Source: Streptococcus cuniculi | GTDB lineage: Bacteria > Bacillota > Bacilli > Lactobacillales > Streptococcaceae | DNA length: 64,000 nucleotides | Direction: 5' to 3' | Assembly (NCBI RefSeq): GCF_004570575.1 | Contig: NZ_SPPD01000001.1 | Location: 248,001 to 312,000 of the forward strand | In this document: piece by piece, positions 27,831 to 38,043 of the stretch | Numbering within the stretch: position 1 is the stretch's first letter | Layout: each line of letters opens with the position of its first letter | The notes under the pieces: model-generated | What the model was told of the DNA's origin: nothing | Databases searched by the model: none | The model's input: the letters and a program-made list of their open reading frames with translations, nothing else | Position numbers and translations under genes: made by a program

Positions 27831-28779
27831 ACTATTAGCTAAGAAAACGAAAAAAGAATGGAAAAAACGGACCCTGTTCATTAGTGCTGGCACAGTTTTA
27901 CTCGCTGTGGTGGCGGGCTTTCTCAGCTGGATAGGCTTGTCATTTCTGTCCACAAAGCAGAATCAACAGCTAGATGATTACTATTACCAACGGACAACCA
28001 TTGCTTTTCCGAATATGCAACGTGACAATATTCGCGTCACATTCGCTCATCATCTCGGTGGGCATTATGAAGCGAATCTAATCAAAGATATAGATGGTAT
28101 CTCCGTTAAGTATGAGGAGATTGAAGCAGATTTTTCGGTCATGAAATGGAATCATGATTCTCTAGCAACTTTTGTACTTCCATCATCTGTGGAGCAAGAT
28201 AGCACCGAGATGGCCTATAGTTATAAAAGTCACCAAAAGGCAGCCTTGTTTTTCAACCCTAAAGCCAGCTACGGTTCTGAAGATGTTATCCGAAAACCTG
28301 CTCAGGAATTGCCTTACCTAGCTCAGATGAAGGGGCAGTTGGTAGAGGTGGCTATCAGCTTTGACAAGCAGTATACCTTGGCAGAACTAAAAGAAAAACT
28401 CCCGAAAAATCTCAAGGCAAACTGGTACTGGATTGGTAGTGTGGGCACTGAAAATACAGCGCATAAAGCTATCAGCCATCTATTTGGTTGGGCGCCAAGG
28501 AAGCAGTGGCCTAATCCATCCTATCAGGAATTTTATAACTTATTAGAAACATTTAGCCATAGTAAAGAATATAGAGAGATGGGGCAAGGGGGGCTAGCAG
28601 AAGATGTGAAAGCACATCTTGCTTCCAAGGGCGAAGTCGGAAAAGCAACCTTTGGCGGCGTCATCCTAACAGGTAAGGCAGAGAACTTTGCCCAGCTAGA
28701 AAATCAAGATTGGATTTTCGCCTCAAGCATTGGTGCATCTATCCCGAATCAACCTTATTATCAGCTTGATGTGGAATAA
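27817..28779 (+). CDS. membrane anti-sigma factor (Sigma_reg N/C type), copy 2
   Basis: 320 residues, paralogous to the gene at 26145: basic N-terminus (KKTKKEWKKR), one membrane helix (about residues 20-42), an extracytoplasmic domain with LKANWYWIGS, and the shared C-terminal block GGVILTGKAENFAQLE...WIFASSIG. It is shorter because it lacks the charged insertion. It is coupled to sigma copy 2 and presumably sequesters it. Confidence 0.82.
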   Translation: METFELLAKKTKKEWKKRTLFISAGTVLLAVVAGFLSWIGLSFLSTKQNQQLDDYYYQRTTIAFPNMQRDNIRVTFAHHLGGHYEANLIKDIDGISVKYEEIEADFSVMKWNHDSLATFVLPSSVEQDSTEMAYSYKSHQKAALFFNPKASYGSEDVIRKPAQELPYLAQMKGQLVEVAISFDKQYTLAELKEKLPKNLKANWYWIGSVGTENTAHKAISHLFGWAPRKQWPNPSYQEFYNLLETFSHSKEYREMGQGGLAEDVKAHLASKGEVGKATFGGVILTGKAENFAQLENQDWIFASSIGASIPNQPYYQLDVE

Positions 28780-28802
28780 ATCAGAAAAAAGATAGAAAAT
28801 AC

Positions 28803-28830
28803 TTGCATTTCTGCCACATTTTGATAGAAT
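28803..28830 (+). promoter_or_regulatory. tuf promoter
   Basis: TTGCAT (28803-28808), 16 bases, TAGAAT (28825-28830) with an extended TGA. A GGAGG site precedes the ATG at 28903. Confidence 0.75.
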
Positions 28831-28902
28831 AGTAAGGTAAAGTTAGACTGTATTGCCTACTGTCTATCTATAAAATATATTTTATTGGAGGCTTTTACCA
28901 AA

Positions 28903-30099
28903 ATGGCAAAAGAAAAATACGATCGTAGTAAACCACACGTTAACATTGGTACAATTGGACACGTTGACCACGGTAAAACTACTTTGACTGCAGCTATCAC
29001 AACTGTATTGGCACGTCGCTTGCCTTCATCAGTTAACCAACCAAAAGATTACGCTTCTATCGATGCTGCTCCAGAAGAGCGCGAACGCGGAATCACCATC
29101 AACACTGCACACGTTGAGTACGAAACTGAAAAACGTCACTATGCCCACATCGACGCTCCAGGACACGCGGACTACGTTAAAAACATGATCACTGGTGCCG
29201 CTCAAATGGATGGAGCTATCCTTGTAGTAGCTTCAACTGACGGACCAATGCCACAAACTCGTGAGCACATCCTTCTTTCACGTCAGGTTGGTGTTAAACA
29301 CTTGATCGTCTTCATGAACAAAGTTGACTTGGTTGACGATGAAGAATTGCTTGAGTTGGTTGAAATGGAAATCCGTGACCTTCTTTCAGAATACGATTTC
29401 CCAGGTGATGACCTTCCAGTTATCCAAGGTTCAGCTCTTAAAGCTCTTGAAGGTGACTCAGCATTTGAAGACATCATCATGGACTTGATGAACACTGTTG
29501 ATGAGTACATTCCAGAACCAGAACGCGATACTGACAAACCATTGCTTCTTCCAGTTGAGGACGTATTCTCAATCACTGGACGTGGTACTGTTGCATCAGG
29601 ACGTATCGACCGTGGTACTGTTCGTGTCAACGACGAAATCGAAATCGTTGGTATCAAAGAAGAAACTTCTAAAGCAGTTGTTACTGGTGTCGAAATGTTC
29701 CGTAAACAATTGGACGAAGGTCTTGCAGGAGACAACGTTGGGGTTCTTCTTCGTGGTGTACAACGTGATGAAATCGAACGTGGACAAGTTATCGCTAAAC
29801 CAGGTTCAATCAACCCACACACTAAATTCAAAGGTGAAGTTTACATCCTTACGAAAGAAGAAGGTGGACGTCACACTCCATTCTTCGACAACTACCGTCC
29901 ACAGTTCTACTTCCGTACAACTGACGTAACTGGTTCAATCAAATTGCCAGCAGGTACTGAAATGGTAATGCCTGGTGATAACGTAACGATCGATGTTGAA
30001 TTGATCCACCCAATCGCCGTTGAACAAGGTACTACTTTCTCTATCCGTGAAGGTGGACGTACTGTTGGTTCAGGTATGGTTACAGAAATCGAAGCATAA
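28903..30099 (+). CDS. tuf: Elongation factor Tu
   Basis: 398 residues. GTP-binding motifs [16 protein letters not shown] and MNKVDLVDD are followed by the beta-barrel domains 2 and 3. It delivers aminoacyl-tRNA to the ribosome. The ATG at 28903 gives the standard [10 protein letters not shown] start; a TTG 18 bases earlier overlaps the ribosome binding site and is not used. Codon use is strongly biased to highly expressed codons, unlike the neighbours. Monocistronic with its own terminator. Confidence 0.99.
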   Translation: MAKEKYDRSKPHVNIGTIGHVDHGKTTLTAAITTVLARRLPSSVNQPKDYASIDAAPEERERGITINTAHVEYETEKRHYAHIDAPGHADYVKNMITGAAQMDGAILVVASTDGPMPQTREHILLSRQVGVKHLIVFMNKVDLVDDEELLELVEMEIRDLLSEYDFPGDDLPVIQGSALKALEGDSAFEDIIMDLMNTVDEYIPEPERDTDKPLLLPVEDVFSITGRGTVASGRIDRGTVRVNDEIEIVGIKEETSKAVVTGVEMFRKQLDEGLAGDNVGVLLRGVQRDEIERGQVIAKPGSINPHTKFKGEVYILTKEEGGRHTPFFDNYRPQFYFRTTDVTGSIKLPAGTEMVMPGDNVTIDVELIHPIAVEQGTTFSIREGGRTVGSGMVTEIEA

Positions 30100-30152
30100 T
30101 TCGATTACGTTCCCAGAAATAACAATTAAAGTCAGACAACTTATAATTGGCT

Positions 30153-30177
30153 CGCTACCTATGGTAGCGGTCTTTTT
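30153..30177 (+). terminator. tuf terminator
   Basis: CGCTACC / GGTAGCG stem, 3-base loop, then GTCTTTTTA. Confidence 0.85.
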
Positions 30178-30199
30178 ATATAATAGACTTCCTGCGAAA

Positions 30200-30430
30200 C
30201 TAGTAAAACCCTAGCTCATAGTTCACAATTCCTGCGAATAAATCCATCCGCAAATGAAAGCATCTCTTCCTATTCCGATAAGTCGTAGAAAAGATTTTGA
30301 AAACTTTTATCTTGGCAAACTATTTTCGAACTTTACTCGTTTAGAGGATAACTCTCTGTTCTATGCCTTATCGTTATCTGTCAGAGGATGGTGTTTACTA
30401 GATTTTATCGGTGTTTGAGCTTGACAATTC
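30200..30430 (-). pseudogene. degenerate IS5-family-like transposase C-terminus
   Basis: On the minus strand, fragments read TPIKSSKHHPLT, stop, NRELSSKRVKFENSL, then after a one-base shift AKIKVFKIFSTTYRNRKR and LFAGIVNYELGFY before a stop. This is the C-terminal end of IS5-type transposases (YRNR, NYEL). At least one stop and one frameshift are present and the 5' part is gone. The rest of the gene-free region 30100-30601 shows nothing else I can name. Confidence 0.75.
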
Positions 30431-30601
30431 GGCTTGTTAAAATTTATTCAGAATTAAAAAGAAATATTCAAGGATTAGCTTGGTTCATTTGTAATTCCTT
30501 AGACGAAATTGGTTTACAATAAAAGATAATGAGGAGCTATACGTTTGCTAATGATATGACATTCATTAAATGATGAACATGGTATGACACAGGAGAAAAT
30601 G

Positions 30602-32100
30602 ATGTTAAAGAAGATTTTTAACTATATCATAAAATTGGTAGTATTGATTTTTTGCTTCCTCTTACTGGATTGGCAGAAGTGGTGGAGCTTCATGGTGCCA
30701 GCAATATAGGTGAACCATTCATAAGTAGAGAAAAGGCCGAGTCTATGGAGACTCCAAATCGTAATCTCGATACTATCTCCTCAACACCTTCGTCAACAAC
30801 TAAAGAAGGTGTTTTAGTGCGCAAAGAAGACAGCGGTTCTACGATTTCAAGTGGAACAGAAGTTGGGAAGGTCCTTTCCGATGAGAGTAATACAGCCGAA
30901 CCATCAACAAGCATAGAAAAACCGGAGTTTATAGACACGTCTAACAGTAGTCTCAATACTATTTCCTCATCTCCTTCAATATCTTCATCAACAACTGAAG
31001 AAGGTGGTTCAGCGAGTGAAGAAGACAACGATTCCACAATTCCAAGTAAAACAGATTCGGTGCTGACAATTGAAAACAATAAGGACCAATCCGTACAAGA
31101 AGTTGAGAGTATGAAACTGATACCAATTTACTGTTTATATAACGATACTAATGGTGAGCACTTGTATACAGTGGATGCCAATGAAAAGGATGTTTTGTAT
31201 CATCAACATGATTGGGGATATGAGGGAGTTGCTTGGTATGCACCAGCAAGTGGTAGGGCTGTCTATCGCCTTTACAATCCTAGTTTGCGTAATCATCTCT
31301 ATACTATGGATACTAATGAGGTACGTGTCCTGACTCGTTATCATGGGTGGCAGTCAGATAATAATGGTCGCCCTGTTTTTTACTCAGGAGGTGCGGTCCC
31401 TATTTACCGTCTGTATAATGATGGTTTGCGTGGTTTGCATCACTGGACTACTGATAAAAATGAATATGTTGTTCTCCCTCGACACGGTTGGAAGCAGGAG
31501 GGAACGACTTTTTATGCAAGTCAGATTGGTGAGCCTATTCAAACACAATATGCATCGAAATTAATTTATAATGGGCAATTTTACAGTGTACGTGGTAAAT
31601 ACGGACGAATGATTATTGTTAATAAAAAACACCCGTTACGTTCGGATTATCATCCTGGAGAGGATGCAACTGCTGGCGTACAAGTGCGTAAATTGATTGG
31701 AGATATGCAGAAACTAGGTTTTCCAATTAGTAGTTCCTACAGTGGCTTTCGCTCATATAGTGATCAAACTCAACTGTATCAAAACTTTGTAAGGGCGAAC
31801 GGACAGGCTGTTGCTGATCGTTTTGCCGCTCGTCCAGGATATAGCGAGCATCAAACTGGACTTGCTTTTGATATTCTTAATTCTCAAGGTGGATCCTTAA
31901 CCGATGCTTCAGTACGATGGATGCATGCAAATTTGCATCGTTACGGTTTTATTTTACGCTATAAGCAAGGGAAAGAGCATGTCACAGGTTATCAATACGA
32001 ATCGTGGCATATTCGCTATGTTGGAAAAGAAGCAGAAGATATTTACCGTTCTGGTCTGACGTTGGAAGAGTATTTCGGAATTCCTGGTGGAGGATATTAA
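30602..32100 (+). CDS. VanY-type D,D-carboxypeptidase with DUF5648 repeats; signal peptide out of frame
   Basis: The long frame is 30652-32100 (482 codons from a TTG with no ribosome binding site). Just upstream, ATG 30602 with AGGAG starts a perfect signal sequence (LKKIFNYIIKLVVLIF), but it leaves the frame at a T6 run (30648-30653). One more T would give LVVLIFLLPLTGLAEVVELH. The protein then has a Ser/Thr-rich linker, three DUF5648 repeats (about residues 150-300, with IYRLYN and HLYT) and a VanY/LdcB domain with SEHQTGLAFD and the zinc-site ESWHIRY. Either a frameshift mutation, phase variation or slippage. Confidence 0.85.
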
Positions 32101-32135
32101 ATTCGACAGTTATTGTTTAATAATTTTCTATTTTG

Positions 32136-32933
<798 letters not shown>

Positions 32934-32958
32934 GACCAAAGAATAGATAATAGACGAT

Positions 32959-32992
32959 AAAAACTTCTACCATTTCGCTAGAAGTTTTTATT
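32959..32992 (+). terminator. tpiA terminator
   Basis: AAAAACTTCTA / TAGAAGTTTTT stem, 9-base loop, T5. Confidence 0.9.
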
Positions 32993-33009
32993 GCAACATA
33001 GGAGAAAAT

Positions 33010-35655
33010 ATGAAACTAAAATCTCTTGTATGCCTATCAGGGATGGTACTGGCTTGTTGGATGAGCCCTGTGACCGCAGAGAGTCTGATTACACCCCTAC
33101 AGCCATTGACGCAAGCAAATCACGAAGCATCTGTAGGAGATCTACAAGTGATGGCAGAAGATGGCAAGGTTAAGGCTATCATGTCTCAGTTACCAGATGG
33201 CTATGGGCCTTCTGCTGGGGTTTTGTGGACAAAAGAGGATAAGAGTGATCAGGTAACCATTTCCACATTTGAGAAAACTGAGAATGGAGACTATGAGGCA
33301 GTTCTCGTGCGAGATGCTTTTCCTGTAACAGCAGACACTTTTTATCTTCAAGTCGAAGTGAGAAACAAAGAGGGGCAGATTGAAAACTTAGAACCTTATC
33401 CATTTCAATGGACTCTTACTCCGCCAACAAGCTCGACGAGTGCATCATCTCCTGCAACAAGCGCAGATGATGTGTCGTCCAGCAGTAGTAGCCTTGCGAG
33501 TGCTGCTAGGGTAGAACCTGGTTTGAGTAGTTCGACCTCGCAGAGTACGAGCCCCTCCTCTACTACTCCAAGTAGTTCCACTCAGACGGACGGTGTATTT
33601 CGGAACGCCCCTGCTACTCGTAAAAGGCAGTCAAATGTTAAACAGGAAGCTACCAGTGTAGTAGCTTCTGTCTATCGTCTCTATCATCCGGGTCTACAAG
33701 TCCATCTCTATACTAGGGATGTAAATGAGTATAAAGTTCTCGGTACTCGTGGTTGGAAACAAGAAGGAGAGTCCTGGAAAATTGCAACCCAGCAAGGAGA
33801 ACCTGTTTATCGCTTGTATCATCCAGGATTGCGGATTCACCTCTATACCAAGGATCGCAATGAGTATCAGGTCTTGGGTGGCCGTGGCTGGAATCAGGAA
33901 GGAGAGGCTTATCGCTCCTACGGAAATATGCCGATTTATCGCTTGTACCATCCAGGCGTGAAGCGCCATTTGTATACACGAGACGCGAATGAATATAAGG
34001 TTCTCGGCACTCGTGGCTGGAAGCAAGAGGGGGTTGCCTTTTACGGACTAGGAGAAGCCGATGTTGTTGGCTTGACAGATCCACTTCCTTTGACAGGAAA
34101 GCTTACTGTAAAACCTGCAACGAATGGGACCTTTGATGTAACGGTTACAAATGTACCAGCCTCTTCGCAGTTGAAAGCTGTTCAGGTTGCAGTTTGGTCT
34201 GATAAAAATGGTCAGGATGATTTGAAGTGGTATCCGTTGGTGAAACAAGCAAATGGCAGTTATCGTCTGACAGTAGATAGTAAGAATCATCGGAATGATA
34301 TCGGAAGCTATCAAGTGCATCTCTACTACAAATTAGCAGATGGCCTGTCTGTCGGAATCGCGACAGCTAAGACAGATTTGCCAGCCGTCAGTCTGTCTGG
34401 CACCATCTCGATTCAAAATAAAAACAACCGCATCGGCACTTTTGATATTGTTGTTAGTAACGTTGCAAGTCCGGCGGGTGTTGATACGGTCTTGGTTCCT
34501 GTCTGGTCGGATAAGAATGGCCAAGATGATATCCAATGGTATACAGCGGCGAAGCAACCAAATGGTACCTATAAAGTCCGAGTGTCAGCTAGTAATCACC
34601 GCTATGATGTAGGTTCCTATCAAGTTCATCTCTATGTCAAACAAAAAAATGGTCAGACTATTGGAGTGACATCGACTAAAACAGATGTAAGTATTACAGA
34701 AACCAATCCAAGAGCGACCATAAAAATTGAAAACATTAATAATACCTATGGGTTATTTGATGTAGTGGTATCAGATGTCTTTGCCCCTCAAGGAGTCAAT
34801 GCAGTGCGGATTCCTGTCTGGGGTGCGACAAATGATCAAAACGATCTCCAGTGGTATGAGGCGGTTAAGCAGCCGGATGGTACCTATCGCGTGACGGTGC
34901 GACTTTCTCGTCACCAGTACGAAACAGGTACCTACAATGCTCATCTCTATCTGACAAGTGCTAAGCAGCAATATGGCCTGGGAGCAGCGACCGCTCAGGT
35001 CTATTATACACGTAAGGCAGACAAGGCCTTTGTCGATGTAAGTAGCCATAATGGAGCCTTATCTGTCTCAGATTATAGGGCTTTGTTGGATAAAGGGATT
35101 TCTGGGGTGGTTGTCAAATTAACAGAAGGTACCAGCTATCAAAACCCTTACGCTCAGAATCAAATCAAGAATGCCCAAGCGGCAGGTCTAAAAGTGTCTG
35201 TCTACCATTATTCGCACTTTACAGATCGTCAATCAGCTCAAGCAGAAGCACGTTATTTCACAGCCTTTGCAGCTAAATTAGGTCTTGCGAAAAGTACGGT
35301 CATGGTTAATGACATTGAAGAATACAAAACACGCAACAACATCAATGCGAATATGAAAGACTGGGAAGCAGAAATGCGTCGTCTAGGCTATCAAAATTTA
35401 GTCCACTATGCAGGAGCTAGTTGGATTGATGTGAATACCTTAGGATATGCTGGGCCGATTCAGACGGGCCAATTTGGAATTGGAAATTTCTGGGTAGCAC
35501 AATATCCTTATAAAACTATGAGCTTTGACCAAGCGAAAACAATGGGATTACATGCCGGTGCAGCAGCTTGGCAGTATACATCAACAGCTCAGCTACTATC
35601 AGGCCGACATCTCTTTGATGTGAATATCGACTACACTGGTCGCTTTACAGATTGA
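33010..35655 (+). CDS. secreted modular GH25 lysozyme with DUF5648 and GBS Bsp-like repeats
   Basis: 881 residues. A signal peptide (cleavage likely after PVTA, residue 24) is followed by a beta domain, a Ser/Thr linker (about residues 138-200), three DUF5648 repeats (about 218-350, each with YRLYHPG...HLYT...GWKQEG), three GBS Bsp-like repeats (about 357-655, DKNGQDDLKWY and relatives) and a C-terminal GH25 domain (about 675-881, FVDVSSHNG and MVNDIEEY). There is no LPXTG motif, so the repeats probably hold it to the wall. It cleaves peptidoglycan; a role in cell separation is inferred. Confidence 0.93.
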   Translation: MKLKSLVCLSGMVLACWMSPVTAESLITPLQPLTQANHEASVGDLQVMAEDGKVKAIMSQLPDGYGPSAGVLWTKEDKSDQVTISTFEKTENGDYEAVLVRDAFPVTADTFYLQVEVRNKEGQIENLEPYPFQWTLTPPTSSTSASSPATSADDVSSSSSSLASAARVEPGLSSSTSQSTSPSSTTPSSSTQTDGVFRNAPATRKRQSNVKQEATSVVASVYRLYHPGLQVHLYTRDVNEYKVLGTRGWKQEGESWKIATQQGEPVYRLYHPGLRIHLYTKDRNEYQVLGGRGWNQEGEAYRSYGNMPIYRLYHPGVKRHLYTRDANEYKVLGTRGWKQEGVAFYGLGEADVVGLTDPLPLTGKLTVKPATNGTFDVTVTNVPASSQLKAVQVAVWSDKNGQDDLKWYPLVKQANGSYRLTVDSKNHRNDIGSYQVHLYYKLADGLSVGIATAKTDLPAVSLSGTISIQNKNNRIGTFDIVVSNVASPAGVDTVLVPVWSDKNGQDDIQWYTAAKQPNGTYKVRVSASNHRYDVGSYQVHLYVKQKNGQTIGVTSTKTDVSITETNPRATIKIENINNTYGLFDVVVSDVFAPQGVNAVRIPVWGATNDQNDLQWYEAVKQPDGTYRVTVRLSRHQYETGTYNAHLYLTSAKQQYGLGAATAQVYYTRKADKAFVDVSSHNGALSVSDYRALLDKGISGVVVKLTEGTSYQNPYAQNQIKNAQAAGLKVSVYHYSHFTDRQSAQAEARYFTAFAAKLGLAKSTVMVNDIEEYKTRNNINANMKDWEAEMRRLGYQNLVHYAGASWIDVNTLGYAGPIQTGQFGIGNFWVAQYPYKTMSFDQAKTMGLHAGAAAWQYTSTAQLLSGRHLFDVNIDYTGRFTD

Positions 35656-35690
35656 TTGTTACTAATAGTATGAAATCGTAGGCAGAAGCA

Positions 35691-35727
35691 AAGGAGGTTG
35701 GGACGATAGTACCCAACCTCCTTCGTT
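35691..35727. terminator. terminator of the GH25 gene
   Basis: Perfect 12-bp stem AAGGAGGTTGGG / CCCAACCTCCTT, 9-base loop, then CGTTTT. Confidence 0.9.
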
Positions 35728-35827
35728 TTATAGTGTAGCTGACAGAATCAATATCGGTCTATGATTTTCATTGAATATGAGTATGGCAAGGCGAAAGTGA
35801 CGATATATCAAAGTTCATTCAAAAGAC

Positions 35828-36634
35828 CTATAATACCCACTCTCTAATAGCGTGTGCAACCCCGTGTTCATCGTTTGACTTGGTGATATGGGTCGCGATT
35901 TTTTTGAGTTCAGCACTGCCATTTTCCATAACGACTGCTGTTCCTACAACTTCTAGCATGGAACGGTCATTTTCTTGGTCACCGATGGCCATGGTTTGGT
36001 CCATAGTCAATCCTAGTAAGGCGCTGAGTTGTTTGATAGCTTGGCCTTTATTGACTGATTTAGGTGTAACTTCTAAATAGAATGGTGCTGATTTTGCAAC
36101 ATTGAAGCGCTCAGTCATGGCGCTTGGAATCTGAGGAAGAGCAGCATCCAGCTTTTCAGCCTCATCCACCAACATGACCTTGATAATGTCCTTGTCTGCC
36201 ATTTCTTCTGGTGTTCGGTAAAAGACGGGGGAATTCACCAGTTGCGCTTCATAGACGGTGTATTTTCCGATATTGCGATTGGCGGTATACATGCCGTCTT
36301 TTAGGCTAGCGTGCATAGGTAGGTCTAGCTTGCGTGACAAATATTCCCATTCCAGATAGTCAGCATAGCTCAAACCTTCTTTCACAACATCCTTTCCGGT
36401 CGCTGTTTCTTGAACCAATCCACCGTTAAAGGTAATGACATAATCTCCCTCGTCTAGGAGATTTAATTCACTTAAAATCCGCTTGACACCAGAAATTGGA
36501 CGTCCTGTTGCAATGACGATTTTCACGCCTGCTTTTTTGGCATCTTGAATGGCTTGATAGACTTCTGGGGTAATTTGATGTTGACTGTTTAGTAGGGTAC
36601 CATCGATGTCAATGGCTACAAGTTTAATGCTCAT
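35828..36634 (-). CDS. Cof-type HAD phosphatase
   Basis: 268 residues. HAD motif I is DIDGTLL, motif II sits around ATGRPISG, and motif IV is IGDQENDRSM; the alpha/beta cap of class IIB lies between. These enzymes hydrolyse phosphosugars or FMN-like substrates; the exact one is unknown. The second of two adjacent ATGs (36634) fits the GGAGAA site best. It overlaps the upstream HD-domain gene, so the two form an operon. Confidence 0.93.
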   Translation of the reverse strand: MSIKLVAIDIDGTLLNSQHQITPEVYQAIQDAKKAGVKIVIATGRPISGVKRILSELNLLDEGDYVITFNGGLVQETATGKDVVKEGLSYADYLEWEYLSRKLDLPMHASLKDGMYTANRNIGKYTVYEAQLVNSPVFYRTPEEMADKDIIKVMLVDEAEKLDAALPQIPSAMTERFNVAKSAPFYLEVTPKSVNKGQAIKQLSALLGLTMDQTMAIGDQENDRSMLEVVGTAVVMENGSAELKKIATHITKSNDEHGVAHAIREWVL

Positions 36635-37937
36635 CATGTTCTCCGTAAATAAATTGATCGTTGTGAATATGGCTCAAGAAAATGGCACTTTGCGGGGCAA
36701 ATATTCCGGTTTCTTTCAGCATTTCTTTTGGGAAATAGAAGCGGCTGTCACCATGAACCGTTCCTGCCAAGGAATGGACAATCGGAGAGAGCTGAGACAG
36801 CTCAATCAGGCTCCCGTCCTTTCTGACCATCTCAATCTGCGTCCGTTTTTTCTTGGCATTTGGTCTGTAAATATCATAGGGCAAGTCAAAATTATGATGA
36901 ATCGCCGTATAGTAGCTAGGCTCAAATCCGACTTGATTGACAATGGCTTCTAAGACTGAAAGATGGGCTTCTGTCTGAGTATCAAAAGTGATGGATTTGA
37001 AGACCTTGCGGTTGATGTAGCGCTGGGCTAGGTCTGATAAAATCTTATCTGGTCCATCAATCCAAGACTGGAAATAGGTATTCATAACGCCATCGTCTAA
37101 GGCCAAATAGTCCTCTAGCGTAAAGGAGTGTTCAAAGAAAGGAAGCAAGCGAGGTGAAGATGTTTCAAAGAAGGCCTGCTGGTCTTGATACAGCACCTTT
37201 GCTCGTTTGAGGAGGTTTTGGAGCAAGACTTCCATGGAGCGACTAGCAGGGTGGAAATAAACCTGCATGTACATTTGATAGCGACTGAGGACATAATCTT
37301 CTACCGCATGCATGCCCGACTTTTTAAAGGCAATGCCGTTTTCTGTCGGACGAATGACCCGCAAAATCCGTGTCAAATCAAACTGCCCGTAGTTGGTTCC
37401 TGTAAAGTAGGAATCACGGAGCAGGTAGTCCATGCGATCGACATCAATCTGGCTGGAAATCAGTTGCACCACCTGTTTATTGGGATAGGTGTGGCGGATG
37501 ACACTGGCCACTTTTTCAGGAAAATCAGGAGCGAACTGTCGTAGTAAGCTGTTGATTTCCGTTCCGCTACTGGTGATGATTTGACAGGTCATCTCCTCGT
37601 GATCTGTGTCAAAGAGTCGCTCGAAGGTATGGGAGTAAGCTCCGTGCCCGATATCATGTAAGAGCGCTGCGACCATGGTCAAGAGCGAATCGTTGGTGTC
37701 CCAAATGTCTGGATATTTGGTGTCAAATGTGGCTACGATTTGCCGCGCGATTTCATAAGTTCCGAGGCAATGCGAAAAGCGACTATGCTCGCCACCATGG
37801 AAGGTATAGGAGGTGGTTCCTAGCTGTTTGATGCGGCGTAGTCGTTGAAATTCTTTGGTATTGATTAAGTTGTAGATGAGCTCATGATCTACATGAATAT
37901 AATTATGAACAGGGTCACGAAATACTTTCTCACTCAT
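36624..37937 (-). CDS. HD-domain phosphohydrolase (YwfO/SAMHD1-like)
   Basis: 437 residues. The metal-binding HD motif is present (HSRFSHCLGTYEIA, then LLHDIGHGAYSHTFE, then DVDRMDYLLRDS). The family includes dNTP triphosphohydrolases such as enterococcal EF1143 and Bacillus YwfO. Substrate is inferred. The start codon lies 6 bases after an extended -10 (see 37944), so the transcript is probably leaderless. The 3' end overlaps the HAD gene. Confidence 0.92.
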   Translation of the reverse strand: MSEKVFRDPVHNYIHVDHELIYNLINTKEFQRLRRIKQLGTTSYTFHGGEHSRFSHCLGTYEIARQIVATFDTKYPDIWDTNDSLLTMVAALLHDIGHGAYSHTFERLFDTDHEEMTCQIITSSGTEINSLLRQFAPDFPEKVASVIRHTYPNKQVVQLISSQIDVDRMDYLLRDSYFTGTNYGQFDLTRILRVIRPTENGIAFKKSGMHAVEDYVLSRYQMYMQVYFHPASRSMEVLLQNLLKRAKVLYQDQQAFFETSSPRLLPFFEHSFTLEDYLALDDGVMNTYFQSWIDGPDKILSDLAQRYINRKVFKSITFDTQTEAHLSVLEAIVNQVGFEPSYYTAIHHNFDLPYDIYRPNAKKKRTQIEMVRKDGSLIELSQLSPIVHSLAGTVHGDSRFYFPKEMLKETGIFAPQSAIFLSHIHNDQFIYGEHDEH

Positions 37938-37943
37938 TCTTTC

Positions 37944-37952
37944 ATTATATCA
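37944..37952 (-). promoter_or_regulatory. extended -10 giving a leaderless HD-domain transcript
   Basis: TGATATAAT on the minus strand ends 6 bases before the ATG at 37937; no ribosome binding site lies between. Confidence 0.6.
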
Positions 37953-38008
37953 AAAAAAAAGGCGATTGTGCTGTGGTGAACCGCTTGCTGATTTTGAGTT
38001 AAAAATGG

Positions 38009-38037
38009 TTTACGAAAAAGAGGTTTCATATTATAAT
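38009..38037 (+). promoter_or_regulatory. promoter giving a leaderless TauE/SafE transcript
   Basis: TTTACG (38009-38014), 17 bases, TATAAT (38032-38037), then only 6 bases (AAGAGT) before the ATG at 38044. Confidence 0.6.
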
Positions 38038-38043
38038 AAGAGT

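Noticed and set aside
29283-29831. 182-codon frame antisense to tuf
   Set aside because: Shadow of the strongly biased tuf codons; no ribosome binding site or promoter and no recognisable protein.
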